64,000 nucleotides of DNA. Origin: Sphaerobacter thermophilus DSM 20745 (GTDB lineage: Bacteria; Chloroflexota; Chloroflexia; Thermomicrobiales; Thermomicrobiaceae). The notes under the pieces were generated by a model. That model made no database searches. It was not told where the DNA came from and saw nothing but the letters and a program-made list of their open reading frames with translations. The DNA lies in contig NC_013523.1 in assembly GCF_000024985.1 (NCBI RefSeq), positions 1,860,001 through 1,924,000 on the forward strand. Reading direction: 5' to 3'. Shown here one piece after another: positions 24,013 to 33,488 of the stretch; position 1 is the stretch's first letter; every line of letters starts with the position of its first letter. The position numbers and the translations under genes are program-made.

Positions 24013-25302
24013 ATGCCGGCAACGATCATCATTGGCGGCCAGTGGGGCGACGAGGGCAAGGGGAAGATCACGGACGCGCTCGCCGAGCGGGCGCAGATGG
24101 TGGTCCGCCCCAACGGCAGCACCAACGCCGGCCATACCGTCGTCACGGACCAGGGGGTCTTCAAGTTCCACCTGGTCCCCTCCGGGGTGCTGCACCCCGG
24201 CTGCGACTGCGTCATCGGTGCCGGGGTCGCGGTCGATCCGGTTCAACTCCTCAACGAGATCGACGCGCTGCGGGAGCGCGGGGTCGACCTGAGCCGGCTC
24301 TTCCTGAGCGACCGGGCCAACGTCATCTTCCCGTACCATCCAGCTCTCGACCGCGCCGAGGAAGAACGCCGCGCCACCCAGTCGATCGGCACCACCCTGC
24401 GCGGCAACGGACCCGCCTACAGCGATAAGGTCGGGCGTCGGGGCATCCGCGTGGCGGACCTCCTTGACGAGTCCGCGCTCCGTGACCGGCTCGAACTGAT
24501 CGTGCCGGAAAAGCGCCTGCTGCTCGCCGGGTTCGACAACGGGGAGACGCTTGACGTCGCCGCGCTCGCGGAGCAGTACGCCGCGCTCGGCGAGCGCCTG
24601 GCACCGCTCGTTGTGCAGGCGGAGATGGTGGTGCAGGACGCCCTGGCCGCCGGGAAGCGGGTCATCGTCGAGAGCGCACAGGCCACGATGCTCGACGTCG
24701 ACTACGGCACCTACCCGTACGTCACGTCGAGCATGCCGACCGCCGCAGGCGCCTGCCAGGGTGCGGGCATCGGCCCGACACAGGTCGATACGGTGATCGC
24801 CGTCTACAAGGCGTACACCACCCGTGTCGGCGGCGGGCCGTTCCCGACCGAGCTGCACGACGAGACGGGCCAGATGCTCCGTGACCGGGGTCACGAGTAT
24901 GGGACCACCACGGGCCGGCCACGCCGCACGGGCTGGTTCGACGCCGTCGCCGGGCGCTACGCCGCCCGCCTGAACGGCGTCACTGAGGTCGCCGTCACCA
25001 AGCTCGATGTGCTCGACACGCTGCCGGAGGTGCGCATCTGCGTCGGCTACCGCCTCGACGGGGAGCCGATCGTGGCACCGCCCGCCGTGGCGTCGGTCTA
25101 TGAGCGGGTCGAGCCTGTCTACGAGGTGCTGCCCGGCTGGCAGGCAGACACGTCGAGCGCCACGAGCGTCGATGATCTGCCGCCCAACGCCCGCCGCTAC
25201 CTGGAGCGGATCGAGGAGTTGCTGGGCGTGCCGGTGACGATGGTCGGGGTCGGTCCGGGTCGCCAGCAACTGCTCCATCGCCAGGCTGGGGCGGCCGTTT
25301 AG
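24013..25302 (+). CDS. purA: Adenylosuccinate synthetase
   Basis: The 429-residue enzyme makes adenylosuccinate from IMP, aspartate and GTP in AMP biosynthesis. Motifs are complete: GQWGDEGKGKITD near residue 9 (GTP-binding loop and catalytic Asp), NGSTNAGHTVV with the catalytic His, GTTLRGNGPAYSDK, and GGGPFPTEL. The length is normal. The gene is monocistronic or leads no obvious operon, with a hairpin in its leader. Confidence 0.97.
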   Translation: MPATIIIGGQWGDEGKGKITDALAERAQMVVRPNGSTNAGHTVVTDQGVFKFHLVPSGVLHPGCDCVIGAGVAVDPVQLLNEIDALRERGVDLSRLFLSDRANVIFPYHPALDRAEEERRATQSIGTTLRGNGPAYSDKVGRRGIRVADLLDESALRDRLELIVPEKRLLLAGFDNGETLDVAALAEQYAALGERLAPLVVQAEMVVQDALAAGKRVIVESAQATMLDVDYGTYPYVTSSMPTAAGACQGAGIGPTQVDTVIAVYKAYTTRVGGGPFPTELHDETGQMLRDRGHEYGTTTGRPRRTGWFDAVAGRYAARLNGVTEVAVTKLDVLDTLPEVRICVGYRLDGEPIVAPPAVASVYERVEPVYEVLPGWQADTSSATSVDDLPPNARRYLERIEELLGVPVTMVGVGPGRQQLLHRQAGAAV

Positions 25303-25317
25303 CGCGACACCGCCGCG

Positions 25318-25346
25318 TTGACACCTCGCGCGCGCGTTCGTACGAT
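25318..25346 (+). promoter_or_regulatory. Promoter of the fabZ-glycosyltransferase operon
   Basis: TTGACA (25318-25323) and TACGAT (25341-25346) are separated by 17 nt. The leader to fabZ would be about 170 nt. It is the only clear promoter before the run of overlapping genes from fabZ to the third GT9. Confidence 0.6.
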
Positions 25347-25523
25347 CCGCGCAGACACGGGTTCCGGTGCGCCGGCGACGGACCGGCCGCTGAGTGCGCT
25401 TTCGCGCATCGGCCGGACCGCCGACCTGGTGACTGGACCCACATGTCTCGGTAGCGCCCGGCGGGTGCCCGAGACCGTCCACCGGAGGACCGCTACCCTA
25501 TCGGCAAGGCAGAGGAGCGCGGC

Positions 25524-25964
25524 GTGCTGAACGCACAGCAGATCCAGGAGATCATCCCCCACCGGTTCCCGTTCCTGCTCGTCGATCGCATCATCGAGGT
25601 CGAGTGGGGCCGACGCGCGGTCGGGATCAAGAATGTCAGCATGGGGGAACCGTTCTTCCAGGGACACTTCCCCGGCTACCCGGTCATGCCCGGTGTGCTG
25701 ATCATCGAAGCCCTGGCGCAGGTGGGGGCCGTGGCGCTGCTCGGCAGCGAGGAGTTCCGCGGCAAGATGGCCCTCTTCGCCGGGATCGACAACGTGCGCT
25801 TCAAGCGGCAGGTCGTCCCGGGCGACACGCTGCGCCTTGAGGTTGAGATGGGCAAGATGCGCCGCGGGGTCGGCACCGGCACCGCCGTCGCCACGGTCGA
25901 CGGCGAACTCGCGGCCCGCGGCGAGTTGATGTTCGCGGTGGTCGATGCGCCCACGGGCACGTAG
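25524..25964 (+). CDS. fabZ: 3-hydroxyacyl-ACP dehydratase FabZ
   Basis: The hot-dog fold enzyme removes water from 3-hydroxyacyl-ACP in fatty acid elongation. [11 protein letters not shown] and [20 protein letters not shown] contain the catalytic His and Glu. The GTG start at 25524 is preceded by GAGGAG. At 146 residues it is of normal length. The next gene begins 20 bases before the fabZ stop, so lipid synthesis is translationally linked to the glycosyltransferase genes downstream. Confidence 0.95.
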   Translation: MLNAQQIQEIIPHRFPFLLVDRIIEVEWGRRAVGIKNVSMGEPFFQGHFPGYPVMPGVLIIEALAQVGAVALLGSEEFRGKMALFAGIDNVRFKRQVVPGDTLRLEVEMGKMRRGVGTGTAVATVDGELAARGELMFAVVDAPTGT

Positions 25965-27090
25965 TCACCGGCTGCGCGAGCACGCCGTCGGCGCCGGGGC
26001 ACGCCTGGCGGGGCGGTTGGCGCGTCCCCGGCACATCCCGGAACCACCCGAGCCCGGCACCGCGCCGCGCATCCTGGTGGTCAAACCCTGTTGCCTTGGT
26101 GACGTGCTGATGGCCACGCCTGCGCTCCGCGCGCTTGCCACACACTACCCGGGTGCGGAGATCGACGTCGTCACCACCGACTGGTCGGCGCCCGCGCTCG
26201 CGGGGAACCCACATGTAGCGCGCATCATCCCGTACCCGAATCGCCTCCCGATGGTGGGACTCCACTTCCTCGCCCGCACACTGCGCCGCACGGGCTACGA
26301 CCTGGGAATCGGGCTCGATCCCTCGCCGCTCGTCAACGTGCTCCTCTGGCGCTCGGGCATCCCGGTCCGCGCTGGGATCGACAGCGCCGGTCGCGGCATC
26401 GGCCTGACCCATCCGGTCACGCCCGACCCTGCTCTGCACGAGACGGAGGCGTACCTTGCCGTACTGGCGGCGATCGGTGTGCCGCCCGCAGGGACCGAGC
26501 CGGAGTACCACCCCTCCGCCGAAGCCCGGCGCTCCGCCGCGGTGATCATTCCGGATGACGCGCCTCCCACGGTCGTCATCCACCCCGGCGGCGCGGTGAA
26601 CCCGGGGACCGCCATGCCCGCCAAGCGCTGGCCGCCCGAGCGCTTCGCCGCTCTCGCGGACCGGCTCGCGGGGGAGGCCGGGGCGCGCGTGATCCTGGCC
26701 GGGGCCAGCTCCGACCGCGCGGTGGTCGCGGCGGTTGTCCGCCGGACCCAGGCACCCGTGGTGAACCTCTGCGGGCGGCTGACGCTTGACGAGTTGGCTG
26801 CGGTCGCCGAGCGGGCTGCGCTCTACGTCGGCAACGATAGCGGTACCAGCCACCTGGCAGCGGCGGTGGGTACCCCTACGGTGACGATCTTCGGACCCAC
26901 CAACCCCGGCCGCTACCGCCCGCTCGGTCCACACGCGCGAGTATGCGCACCGCCCGAGAGCTGGAAGGGTGCAGTGATCGATCTTCGCCACGAGCGCGGG
27001 GACGGCCCCTCGGTCGAATCGGTCACGGTCGACATGGTCGCCGCAGCCTGCCTTGAGGTGCTGGGCGCGGCGGGCAAGGGGGCCGCATGA
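25945..27090 (+). CDS. Glycosyltransferase family 9 (first copy)
   Basis: This 381-residue GT-B enzyme shows the GT9/heptosyltransferase pattern: [22 protein letters not shown] near the N-terminal third, [32 protein letters not shown], and [24 protein letters not shown] near the C-terminus, the donor-binding region. GT9 enzymes build lipopolysaccharide cores in Gram-negative bacteria, but no LPS genes occur here, so the acceptor is likely another glycolipid or surface polysaccharide. The ATG lies within fabZ; the N-terminal 35 residues are basic and poorly conserved, so a later start is possible. The stop overlaps the next GT9 start. Confidence 0.85.
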   Translation: MRPRARSHRLREHAVGAGARLAGRLARPRHIPEPPEPGTAPRILVVKPCCLGDVLMATPALRALATHYPGAEIDVVTTDWSAPALAGNPHVARIIPYPNRLPMVGLHFLARTLRRTGYDLGIGLDPSPLVNVLLWRSGIPVRAGIDSAGRGIGLTHPVTPDPALHETEAYLAVLAAIGVPPAGTEPEYHPSAEARRSAAVIIPDDAPPTVVIHPGGAVNPGTAMPAKRWPPERFAALADRLAGEAGARVILAGASSDRAVVAAVVRRTQAPVVNLCGRLTLDELAAVAERAALYVGNDSGTSHLAAAVGTPTVTIFGPTNPGRYRPLGPHARVCAPPESWKGAVIDLRHERGDGPSVESVTVDMVAAACLEVLGAAGKGAA

Positions 27091-28226
27091 TCCTCCATCG
27101 CCTGCGCGATGCCGGCCTGGCGATCGCCTCGCGCGCGCCAGTGACGCCGGCCGTGCCGCGTTCCTATGAGATATTGCTGCTGCGGCCGGACCACCTGGGG
27201 GATCTGCTCTTCGTCACCCCGGCACTGCGCCGCCTACGGAAGGCGCTGCCGGAGGCCACCATCACTGCGGTCGTGGGCCCCTGGGCCGCACCGGTGCTGG
27301 CAGGCAACCCCGACATCGACAAGGTGCTCACGCTGCCGTTCCCCGGCTTCACGCGCCGCCCCTTAAGCCGCCTGCAGCCGTATCGGCTGCTCCAGCAGTG
27401 GGCCGCGCTGATCCGCGAGCGGGCGCCCGCGGCGGTCGTGGTTCTACGCGACGACCACTGGTGGGGTGCACTCCTGGCCCAGCGCGCCGGGGTTCCGCTG
27501 CGCATCGGGGCCGACCACCCGGCAGTGAGGCGCTATTTGACCCACGCCATCCCGCTGCGTGAGCCGCACTGGGTCCAGCGCAACGCCGCCCTGCTCGACG
27601 CGACCGCCCGCATCCTCGGTGGCACCCCACCGGACGAGCCGGTCACGCCGGCCACCGCGCCGCTACGCCTGCCATCGGTAGCGAGCGAGTCGGCTGCCAT
27701 TACGCTCGCCGGGGCGGGGATCGCCGGGTCGTATCTGGCCGTCATCCCCGGCGCCGGAGCACGCGTCAAGCACTGGCTCCCGGACCGCTGGGCGACCGTC
27801 GCCACGACACTTGCGCGCGAGCTTGGTTGTATGGTGGTCCTTACCGGGAGCATGAGCGAGGCGGCGATGATCGACCAGATCCGGGCACGTATCCAGGCGC
27901 CGGCCGCCTCCCTCGCCGGGCAGACCGACCTCCCGACGCTCACCGCCGTACTGCAGGGTGCACGCTTGGCGGTCGGGGTGGATTGCGGACCAATGCACCT
28001 CGCCGTCGCCGCCGGGACACCGACGGTCCACCTCTTTGGCCCGAGTTCCGCCGCACAGTTCGGCCCCTGGGGTAATCCGGCGCGCCACCGCGTGGTGAGC
28101 GCCGGATGGTGCTGCTCCCGCTGTGGCGACCTCTCGCCGGAGCGGCCCGAGGGCGCGGGGTGCATGGTGGCGATCACCGCGGACGCGGTCCTGGCAGCCG
28201 CGCGAGAGGTGCTGGCCGATGGCTGA
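27087..28226 (+). CDS. Glycosyltransferase family 9 (second copy)
   Basis: The 379-residue protein has YEILLLRPDHLGDLLFVTPALRRLR, YLAVIPGAGARVKHWLPDRW and VGVDCGPMHLAVAAGTPTVHLFGPSS, the same donor-binding elements as its neighbour. CCSRCGDLSPERPEGAGCM near the C-terminus supplies a Cys cluster, seen in many GT9 proteins. It overlaps both neighbours by a few bases (ATGA at the start), consistent with a single multi-enzyme operon building one glycan. Donor and acceptor are unknown. Confidence 0.87.
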   Translation: MILHRLRDAGLAIASRAPVTPAVPRSYEILLLRPDHLGDLLFVTPALRRLRKALPEATITAVVGPWAAPVLAGNPDIDKVLTLPFPGFTRRPLSRLQPYRLLQQWAALIRERAPAAVVVLRDDHWWGALLAQRAGVPLRIGADHPAVRRYLTHAIPLREPHWVQRNAALLDATARILGGTPPDEPVTPATAPLRLPSVASESAAITLAGAGIAGSYLAVIPGAGARVKHWLPDRWATVATTLARELGCMVVLTGSMSEAAMIDQIRARIQAPAASLAGQTDLPTLTAVLQGARLAVGVDCGPMHLAVAAGTPTVHLFGPSSAAQFGPWGNPARHRVVSAGWCCSRCGDLSPERPEGAGCMVAITADAVLAAAREVLADG

Positions 28227-29358
28227 GTCGCGGCCGTTGACGATCGGGATCGACGCCAGCCGCGTCAGCGAGCGCCAAACCGGCACCGAGCGGTACTCGC
28301 GCCACATCATCGAGGCGCTGACGGCCGCCGGGCCGCACCACCGCTACCGGCTGTACCGCAACGCGACCGAGCCGATTCCGCTGCGCGTTCCCGCCGGGAC
28401 CGAGCAGCGCCTGATTCCCTTCCCGCGTCTCTGGACACACCTGCGGCTCTCAGCCGAGTTGGCGCGGCACCGGGTGGACGCGCTCTTCGTCCCGGCGCAC
28501 GTCATCCCGCCGGTACACCCGCGCGCCAGCGTGGTCACCATCCATGACCTCGGCTACCTGTACGAAGCCGATGCACACACGCCCTCGGCGCGACGCTACC
28601 TGGACTGGTCCACCCGCTGGAGCGCCCGCGTCGCCGCCCGTGTCATCGCGATCTCTCGCGCCACGCGCGACGACCTCATCCGGCACTACCACGTGCCGGC
28701 GGAGAAGATTGGCGTCATCCCGCACGGCATCGACGAGACGTTTACACCGCGCCCGCCGGACGAAGTCGACCGCTGGCTTGCCAATCTGGGACTGCGCCGC
28801 CCCTATCTGCTCTATGTCGGCACGCTGCAACCGCGGAAGAATCTTGCCCGGCTCATCGCGGCTTTCGACCGGCTGGCGGCCGAACACCCGGATCTGCGTC
28901 TGGTGCTGGCGGGGAAGCGTGGGTGGCTGGCGGAGGAGATCGACGCCGCGCTCGCCCGCAGCCCGAACCGCAGCCGCATCGACCTGCCCGGCCACGTGCC
29001 CGACGCCGCGCTCCCGGCGCTCTACACGGGCTGCGAGGCCCTGGCGCTCCCGTCGCTCTACGAGGGCTTCGGCCTGCCGGTCCTCGAGGCCATGGCCTGC
29101 GGCGCACCGGTGGTGATTTCGAACCGCGGGGCGCTGCCGGAGGTCGGCGGCGACGCGGCGATCGTCGTCGACCCGCTCGACACGGACGCCATCGCCGCCG
29201 GGCTGGCTCGCGCGCTCGACCCTGCCGAGCGGGAGCGCCGGGTCGCGGCGGGACGCGCCCACGCCGCACGCTTCCGCTGGGACGATGCCGGTCGCGCCAC
29301 GCTGGCAGTGATCGAGGAGGCCGTCGCCGTCACCGGGGGGAGCCATGGCCGTCGCTGA
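28219..29358 (+). CDS. Glycosyltransferase family 4
   Basis: This 379-residue GT-B enzyme opens with TIGIDASRVSERQTGTERYSRHI and VVTIHDLGYL. The retaining-GT4 C-terminal half has LLYVGTLQPRKNLARLIAAF, HVPDAALPALYTGCEALALPS and the EX7E-like YEGFGLPVLEAMACGAPVV. It is the mannosyltransferase-like GT4 type. ATG 28219 sits eight bases inside the upstream stop. With inositol-phosphate synthase close by, a mannosyl-inositol lipid role is conceivable, but that is an inference from context only. Confidence 0.88.
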   Translation: MAESRPLTIGIDASRVSERQTGTERYSRHIIEALTAAGPHHRYRLYRNATEPIPLRVPAGTEQRLIPFPRLWTHLRLSAELARHRVDALFVPAHVIPPVHPRASVVTIHDLGYLYEADAHTPSARRYLDWSTRWSARVAARVIAISRATRDDLIRHYHVPAEKIGVIPHGIDETFTPRPPDEVDRWLANLGLRRPYLLYVGTLQPRKNLARLIAAFDRLAAEHPDLRLVLAGKRGWLAEEIDAALARSPNRSRIDLPGHVPDAALPALYTGCEALALPSLYEGFGLPVLEAMACGAPVVISNRGALPEVGGDAAIVVDPLDTDAIAAGLARALDPAERERRVAAGRAHAARFRWDDAGRATLAVIEEAVAVTGGSHGRR

Positions 29359-30508
29359 CGTGGTTGCACCGCGCCGCATCCTGGTCGTCAAACTCGCCGA
29401 CCTGGGCGACGCCGTGCTGGCGACGCCGGCCATCGACGCGCTGCGCCGCGCCTTCCCCACGGCCCGCATCGACGCGCTGACCACGCCTGCTGCCCGGGCG
29501 GTGCTCGCCCTGTGCCCCGCGGTCGACCGTACCATCGGTTTCCCCAAGGCGCTCTTCGATCGGCCCACCGACCTGGCACACCCCGGGCGGCTCGTCACAA
29601 TGGCACGGCTGGCCGCACACCTGCGCGCGCAGCGCTACGACGCAGTCGTGTTGCTCCACCACCTGACAACCGGCTTCGGTGCGCTGAAGTTCCGCGCCCT
29701 GGCGCGGGCGACCGGCGCTCCGGTCGTCGCCGGGCTGGACAACGGGCGAGGGACGTTCCTCACCCACCGGGCGACCGACCTGGGATTCGGCGGACGGACA
29801 GAGTGGGAGTACGGCCTGGACATCGTCGCCGCGCTCGGGGTGCCCACCGACGGCGCCCGCGCGAACCTCGCGGTCCCGGATAGCGCCCGGGCGGCGGCCG
29901 ACCGCCTCCTCGGGCAAGCTGGCATCGCGGAGCCGTTCATCGTCGTCCACCCGGGCGTCGGGTCGTATAGCCAGGCCCGTGCCTGGCCGGCCGACCGCTT
30001 CGCTGCCGTCGCGCGCGATCTCCGCGCTAGCACCGGTTTGCCGATCGTAGCGGTCGGCACACGGGACGAGGCGGCCGGCGCCGGACCACTGTTGGCGGAA
30101 GACGGGGTTGTCAACCTGCTCGGGCGGACCACGATCGCGGAGCTGGCGGCGGTGCTGGCACGCGCTGCCCTGGTCATCGGTGCGGACAGTGGCGTGGCGC
30201 ATCTCACGGCCGCGCTCCGGCGCCCGACACTGGCCATCTTCGGCCCATCGAACCACGACGCCTGGCGCCCCATGGGTGCGGCCCTCCACTACGTGGGAAC
30301 TCGTCCCTTCCCCGATGCCGGGGCACTGGTTGTGCGAGCGCCCATCCCGTGTGCGCCGTGCCTCTACACGGGCTACACTCTCGGGCAGCGGCAGGGGTGC
30401 ACGCTACGGACCTGCCTCGACTGGGTTGCCGCAACCGAGGTCGTCGAGGCGGCGCTGCACATGCTCCGCAACTCGGGCGTAATTGACGCACCCGAGAAGC
30501 TACCGTAG
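29345..30508 (+). CDS. Glycosyltransferase family 9 (third copy)
   Basis: This 387-residue protein has [46 protein letters not shown] and [24 protein letters not shown]. Near the C-terminus [22 protein letters not shown] gives four cysteines, typical of GT9 enzymes that may bind a metal. It overlaps the preceding GT4 stop by 14 bases. It is the last of four consecutive, overlapping glycosyltransferases. Confidence 0.87.
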   Translation: MAVADVVAPRRILVVKLADLGDAVLATPAIDALRRAFPTARIDALTTPAARAVLALCPAVDRTIGFPKALFDRPTDLAHPGRLVTMARLAAHLRAQRYDAVVLLHHLTTGFGALKFRALARATGAPVVAGLDNGRGTFLTHRATDLGFGGRTEWEYGLDIVAALGVPTDGARANLAVPDSARAAADRLLGQAGIAEPFIVVHPGVGSYSQARAWPADRFAAVARDLRASTGLPIVAVGTRDEAAGAGPLLAEDGVVNLLGRTTIAELAAVLARAALVIGADSGVAHLTAALRRPTLAIFGPSNHDAWRPMGAALHYVGTRPFPDAGALVVRAPIPCAPCLYTGYTLGQRQGCTLRTCLDWVAATEVVEAALHMLRNSGVIDAPEKLP

Positions 30509-30614
30509 AATCGCGATCATGCGCGCTGACTGTCGGCCGCGCGCGCAGGGAGTCGCCTGCATCGGAAGCGCTGGGCGGCGGGCGCGGCGGCAAGGAGTGG
30601 AGGACCCGGCACAA

Positions 30615-31742
30615 GTGAGTAGCAGAAAGATCCGTGTCGCGATCATCGGCGTGGGGAACTGCGCGTCATCCCTGGTTCAGGGGGTCGAGTACTACCGCCA
30701 CGCTGACCCGAACGACTTTGTGCCCGGCCTGATGCACGTTGATCTCGGCGGCTACCACGTCGGGGACATCGAGTTCAGCGCCGCGATCGACATCGACAAG
30801 AACAAGGTGGGCAAGGACCTCTCCGAGGCAATCTTCACGTCGCCCAACAACACCTATAAGTTCTCCGATGTGCCGCACCTGGGCGTCCCCGTCCACCGCG
30901 GCATGACGCACGACGGCCTCGGCAAGTACCTCTCACAGATCATTGAGAAGGCGCCAGGCTCCACTGCCGACATCGTCGGCATCCTCAAGGAGACCGGCAC
31001 CGACGTCGTCGTCAACTTCCTGCCCGTCGGCTCCGAGATGGCCACCAAGTGGTACGTCGAGCAGGTACTGGAGGCCGGCTGCGCCTTCGTCAACTGCATC
31101 CCGGTCTTCATCGCCCGCGAGGAGTACTGGCAGAACCGCTTCCGCGAGCGGGGTCTGCCGATCATCGGCGACGACATCAAGAGCCAGGTCGGCGCGACCA
31201 TCACCCACCGCGTGCTGACCCGCCTCTTCGCCGACCGCGGTGTCCGCATCGACCGCACCTACCAGCTCAACTTCGGCGGCAACACCGACTTCCTCAACAT
31301 GCTGGAGCGCGAGCGGCTGGAGTCAAAGAAGATCTCCAAGACGAACGCCGTCACCAGCCAGATCGACTACCCGGTGGATCCGGAGAACGTGCACGTCGGC
31401 CCGAGCGACTATGTGCCGTGGCTCCAGGACCGCAAGTGGTGCCACATCCGCATGGAGGGAACGACCTTTGGCGATGTGCCGCTCAACATCGAGCTAAAGC
31501 TCGAGGTGTGGGACTCGCCGAACTCGGCCGGCGTCGTGATCGACGCCATCCGCTGCGCGAAGCTCGCGCTCGATACCGGCATCAGCGGCGCGCTGCTCGG
31601 ACCGTCGGCCTACTTCATGAAGTCGCCGCCCGTCCAGTACCACGACGACCAGGCCCGCGAGATGGTTGAGAGCTTCATCCGCGAGACCGTCGCGCATCGC
31701 GAGGCTGCCGAGGCTGCCGCTACCCCGGCCGAGCAGGGGTGA
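30615..31742 (+). CDS. ino1: Inositol-3-phosphate synthase (actinobacterial-type)
   Basis: The enzyme converts glucose 6-phosphate to 1L-myo-inositol 1-phosphate with [22 protein letters not shown] is the Rossmann loop, followed by the substrate-site runs [36 protein letters not shown] and [17 protein letters not shown], and [17 protein letters not shown] 30615, behind GGAGTGGAGG, gives 375 residues; an upstream in-frame extension has no family character. Thermomicrobia contain phosphoinositol lipids, so this is a plausible first committed step. A hairpin terminator follows. It lies directly after the glycosyltransferases. Confidence 0.92.
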   Translation: MSSRKIRVAIIGVGNCASSLVQGVEYYRHADPNDFVPGLMHVDLGGYHVGDIEFSAAIDIDKNKVGKDLSEAIFTSPNNTYKFSDVPHLGVPVHRGMTHDGLGKYLSQIIEKAPGSTADIVGILKETGTDVVVNFLPVGSEMATKWYVEQVLEAGCAFVNCIPVFIAREEYWQNRFRERGLPIIGDDIKSQVGATITHRVLTRLFADRGVRIDRTYQLNFGGNTDFLNMLERERLESKKISKTNAVTSQIDYPVDPENVHVGPSDYVPWLQDRKWCHIRMEGTTFGDVPLNIELKLEVWDSPNSAGVVIDAIRCAKLALDTGISGALLGPSAYFMKSPPVQYHDDQAREMVESFIRETVAHREAAEAAATPAEQG

Positions 31743-31816
31743 TCCCAGCGGGGAAGGTCTGACGCTCGACTGTCGAGTGTCGAGCTGCCCCTGACACGTC
31801 GTCTGTCGAAGACGAA

Positions 31817-31846
31817 GCAGCCGGCCGGATTGCCCCGGCCGGCTGC
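31817..31846 (+). terminator. Hairpin terminator after the inositol-phosphate synthase gene
   Basis: A perfect 12-bp stem GCAGCCGGCCGG with its complement and loop ATTGCC lies 74 bp after the stop. The T-poor tail (ACTGTTCC) makes it a weaker intrinsic terminator. Confidence 0.6.
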
Positions 31847-31883
31847 ACTGTTCCTCCGAAATCGGACAAAGCGGAGGCCGCCC

Positions 31884-32513
31884 GTGGACCTCGCGCCTCG
31901 TCGCCTCAACCTCTCGTACGTGCTGCATGAACCATCGACCAGTGCCATGGTTCGCGACGTCGCCGAGCGCGGCGTAGCCGAAGCGCGGCGCCTGCACCGG
32001 GCAACTGCTACCCTCGCGGCCCTCCCCAACCCCGTCCTCCGCGAGCGCGTCGTCGTGCTGTCCACCTCCCCACTGGACGCGTTCGCCAAACGGGCCACGC
32101 CTTCCGCGATCGCGTCCATCCACCTCGGTCCCTGGTGGCTCCTGCCGCGCATCCTCGGCCTGAGTGCATCGGACGGCACTCCCCAGCCGGTGCACTTCAT
32201 CGACCAGCCCGCCGCGGCGGCCACCCGGATGGTGCCGTTTTTCCGCGCCCCGGCGCGACTCGCCCTGCCGGAGGCGTCGGCCCCGGACTACCCGGCCTGG
32301 TTCGCCGCGCTCGTGCTGCGGCCGGGCGGCGACACGCTCCTGCTCCGACTGGATGCGATCCCCGGGCCCGAGGTATCCCCTGGTGAGCGCGACGCGGCAC
32401 TCCTCGGCGCCGCCGAGCGCGCCATCCGCGCCCATGTGGAACAATGGTCGTGCCCTGGTCCACTGTGGGATGCGCCCGCGGAGTTGAGCCTGCCTGAGTT
32501 TGCACCGGGCTAG
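31884..32513 (+). CDS. LpxL-like protein, probable degenerate acyltransferase
   Basis: GTG 31884, six bases after GGAGG, gives 209 residues. The sequence is not clearly recognisable on its own, but its layout parallels the next gene. SIHLGPWWLLP aligns with the HX4D/E region of LpxL/PatA acyltransferases, and AHVEQWSCPGPLWD with the C-terminal QWAVLQPVWD of its neighbour. The usual acid after the His is a Trp, and the central GDRD...PLFGEPARLP region is absent. It is therefore probably an inactive or divergent relative. It ends 21 bp before the full-length neighbour, suggesting the two act together. Confidence 0.6.
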   Translation: MDLAPRRLNLSYVLHEPSTSAMVRDVAERGVAEARRLHRATATLAALPNPVLRERVVVLSTSPLDAFAKRATPSAIASIHLGPWWLLPRILGLSASDGTPQPVHFIDQPAAAATRMVPFFRAPARLALPEASAPDYPAWFAALVLRPGGDTLLLRLDAIPGPEVSPGERDAALLGAAERAIRAHVEQWSCPGPLWDAPAELSLPEFAPG

Positions 32514-32534
32514 TCGGGGTGAGTGGAGGTCGCG

Positions 32535-33488
32535 ATGTGGACCCTGCGCGTGCTCCAGGTCGTCGCCTTCCTGACGCCGTATGTCCCGGCCGCGATCGGC
32601 TACACGATCTGCTGGTTCATCGGGGTCATTCTCGGTGGGCTCAACGTCCGCGCCCGCCGGAACGTGCTGTGTAACCTGCGCCGGGTTCTCCCCACAGCCG
32701 GCCCGATCCGGCTCCGGTGGCAGGCGCTGCGCGTCTTCGTCAGTGTCGTCACCAACTATTACGACCTGATCCGCCTCGGCCACATGGATCGCGACCGCGT
32801 GCTGGCGATGTTCGAGACCGAGGGCATCGAACACCTGACGGCCGCGCTGACGCGTGGCCGCGGAGTCATCATTCTGGCTGCCCATGTCGGTAACTACAAC
32901 GTCGTCCCCAGTCTGCCGGTGGCCCGCGGCTACCCGACCGCGGTCGTGGCCGAGCGGGTGCATCCGGAGGAGCTCTACACCTATGTCAACGAGCTGCGGG
33001 CCAGCCTCGGGGTTCAGGTGATTCCGCCCGGCTCCGAATCCCTGCGGCCGATCATCCGCCTGCTGCGTCGCAACGGCATCCTCATCCTCGCCGGGGACCG
33101 CGACGTGGTCGGGAGCGGCATGCCGGTGCCGCTCTTCGGCGAACCGGCCCGCCTGCCGACGGGCCCGGTGCTCCTCGCCATGCGCACCGGCGCGGCGCTC
33201 ATCCCGGCCGGCACGGTACGCAAGGGCAGCCGGCGGTCGCTTGCCTTCGTCGAGCCGGCGATCGAGATGGTCGACACCGGCGACTGGGATGTCGACCTGC
33301 GAGTGAACATGATCCGGATGGCCGAGGCACTGGAGCGGATGATCAGACGCGATCCGGGCCAGTGGGCCGTGCTCCAGCCTGTCTGGGACACCACCACGCC
33401 CGCGGACGAGGGCGCGCCACGAGCGCCACGCCGCAGGACCCGCGGGCGTCAGGAACCGGCCGAGCCTTCAGCGTCCACCACGCGATAG
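32535..33488 (+). CDS. LpxL/PatA-type acyltransferase
   Basis: This 317-residue protein belongs to the lysophospholipid/lipid A acyltransferase superfamily. It has an N-terminal membrane helix, the block LAAHVGNYNVVP, GDRDVVGSGMPVPLFGEPARLPTGP, and QWAVLQPVWD at the end. PatA of mycobacteria, of this family, acylates phosphatidylinositol mannosides, and the inositol-phosphate synthase nearby makes that comparison attractive. The catalytic HX4D/E reads H-V-G-N-Y-N, with Asn for the usual acid. ATG 32535 follows GGAGG by five bases; an upstream GTG at 32523 is weaker. The 3' end overlaps the convergent XPB gene by 40 bases. Confidence 0.83.
   Translation: MWTLRVLQVVAFLTPYVPAAIGYTICWFIGVILGGLNVRARRNVLCNLRRVLPTAGPIRLRWQALRVFVSVVTNYYDLIRLGHMDRDRVLAMFETEGIEHLTAALTRGRGVIILAAHVGNYNVVPSLPVARGYPTAVVAERVHPEELYTYVNELRASLGVQVIPPGSESLRPIIRLLRRNGILILAGDRDVVGSGMPVPLFGEPARLPTGPVLLAMRTGAALIPAGTVRKGSRRSLAFVEPAIEMVDTGDWDVDLRVNMIRMAEALERMIRRDPGQWAVLQPVWDTTTPADEGAPRAPRRRTRGRQEPAEPSASTTR

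Noticed and set aside
25945-30508. LPS core biosynthesis locus
   Set aside because: GT9 similarity alone is not enough; no Lpx, Kdo or Lpt gene is visible in the window.
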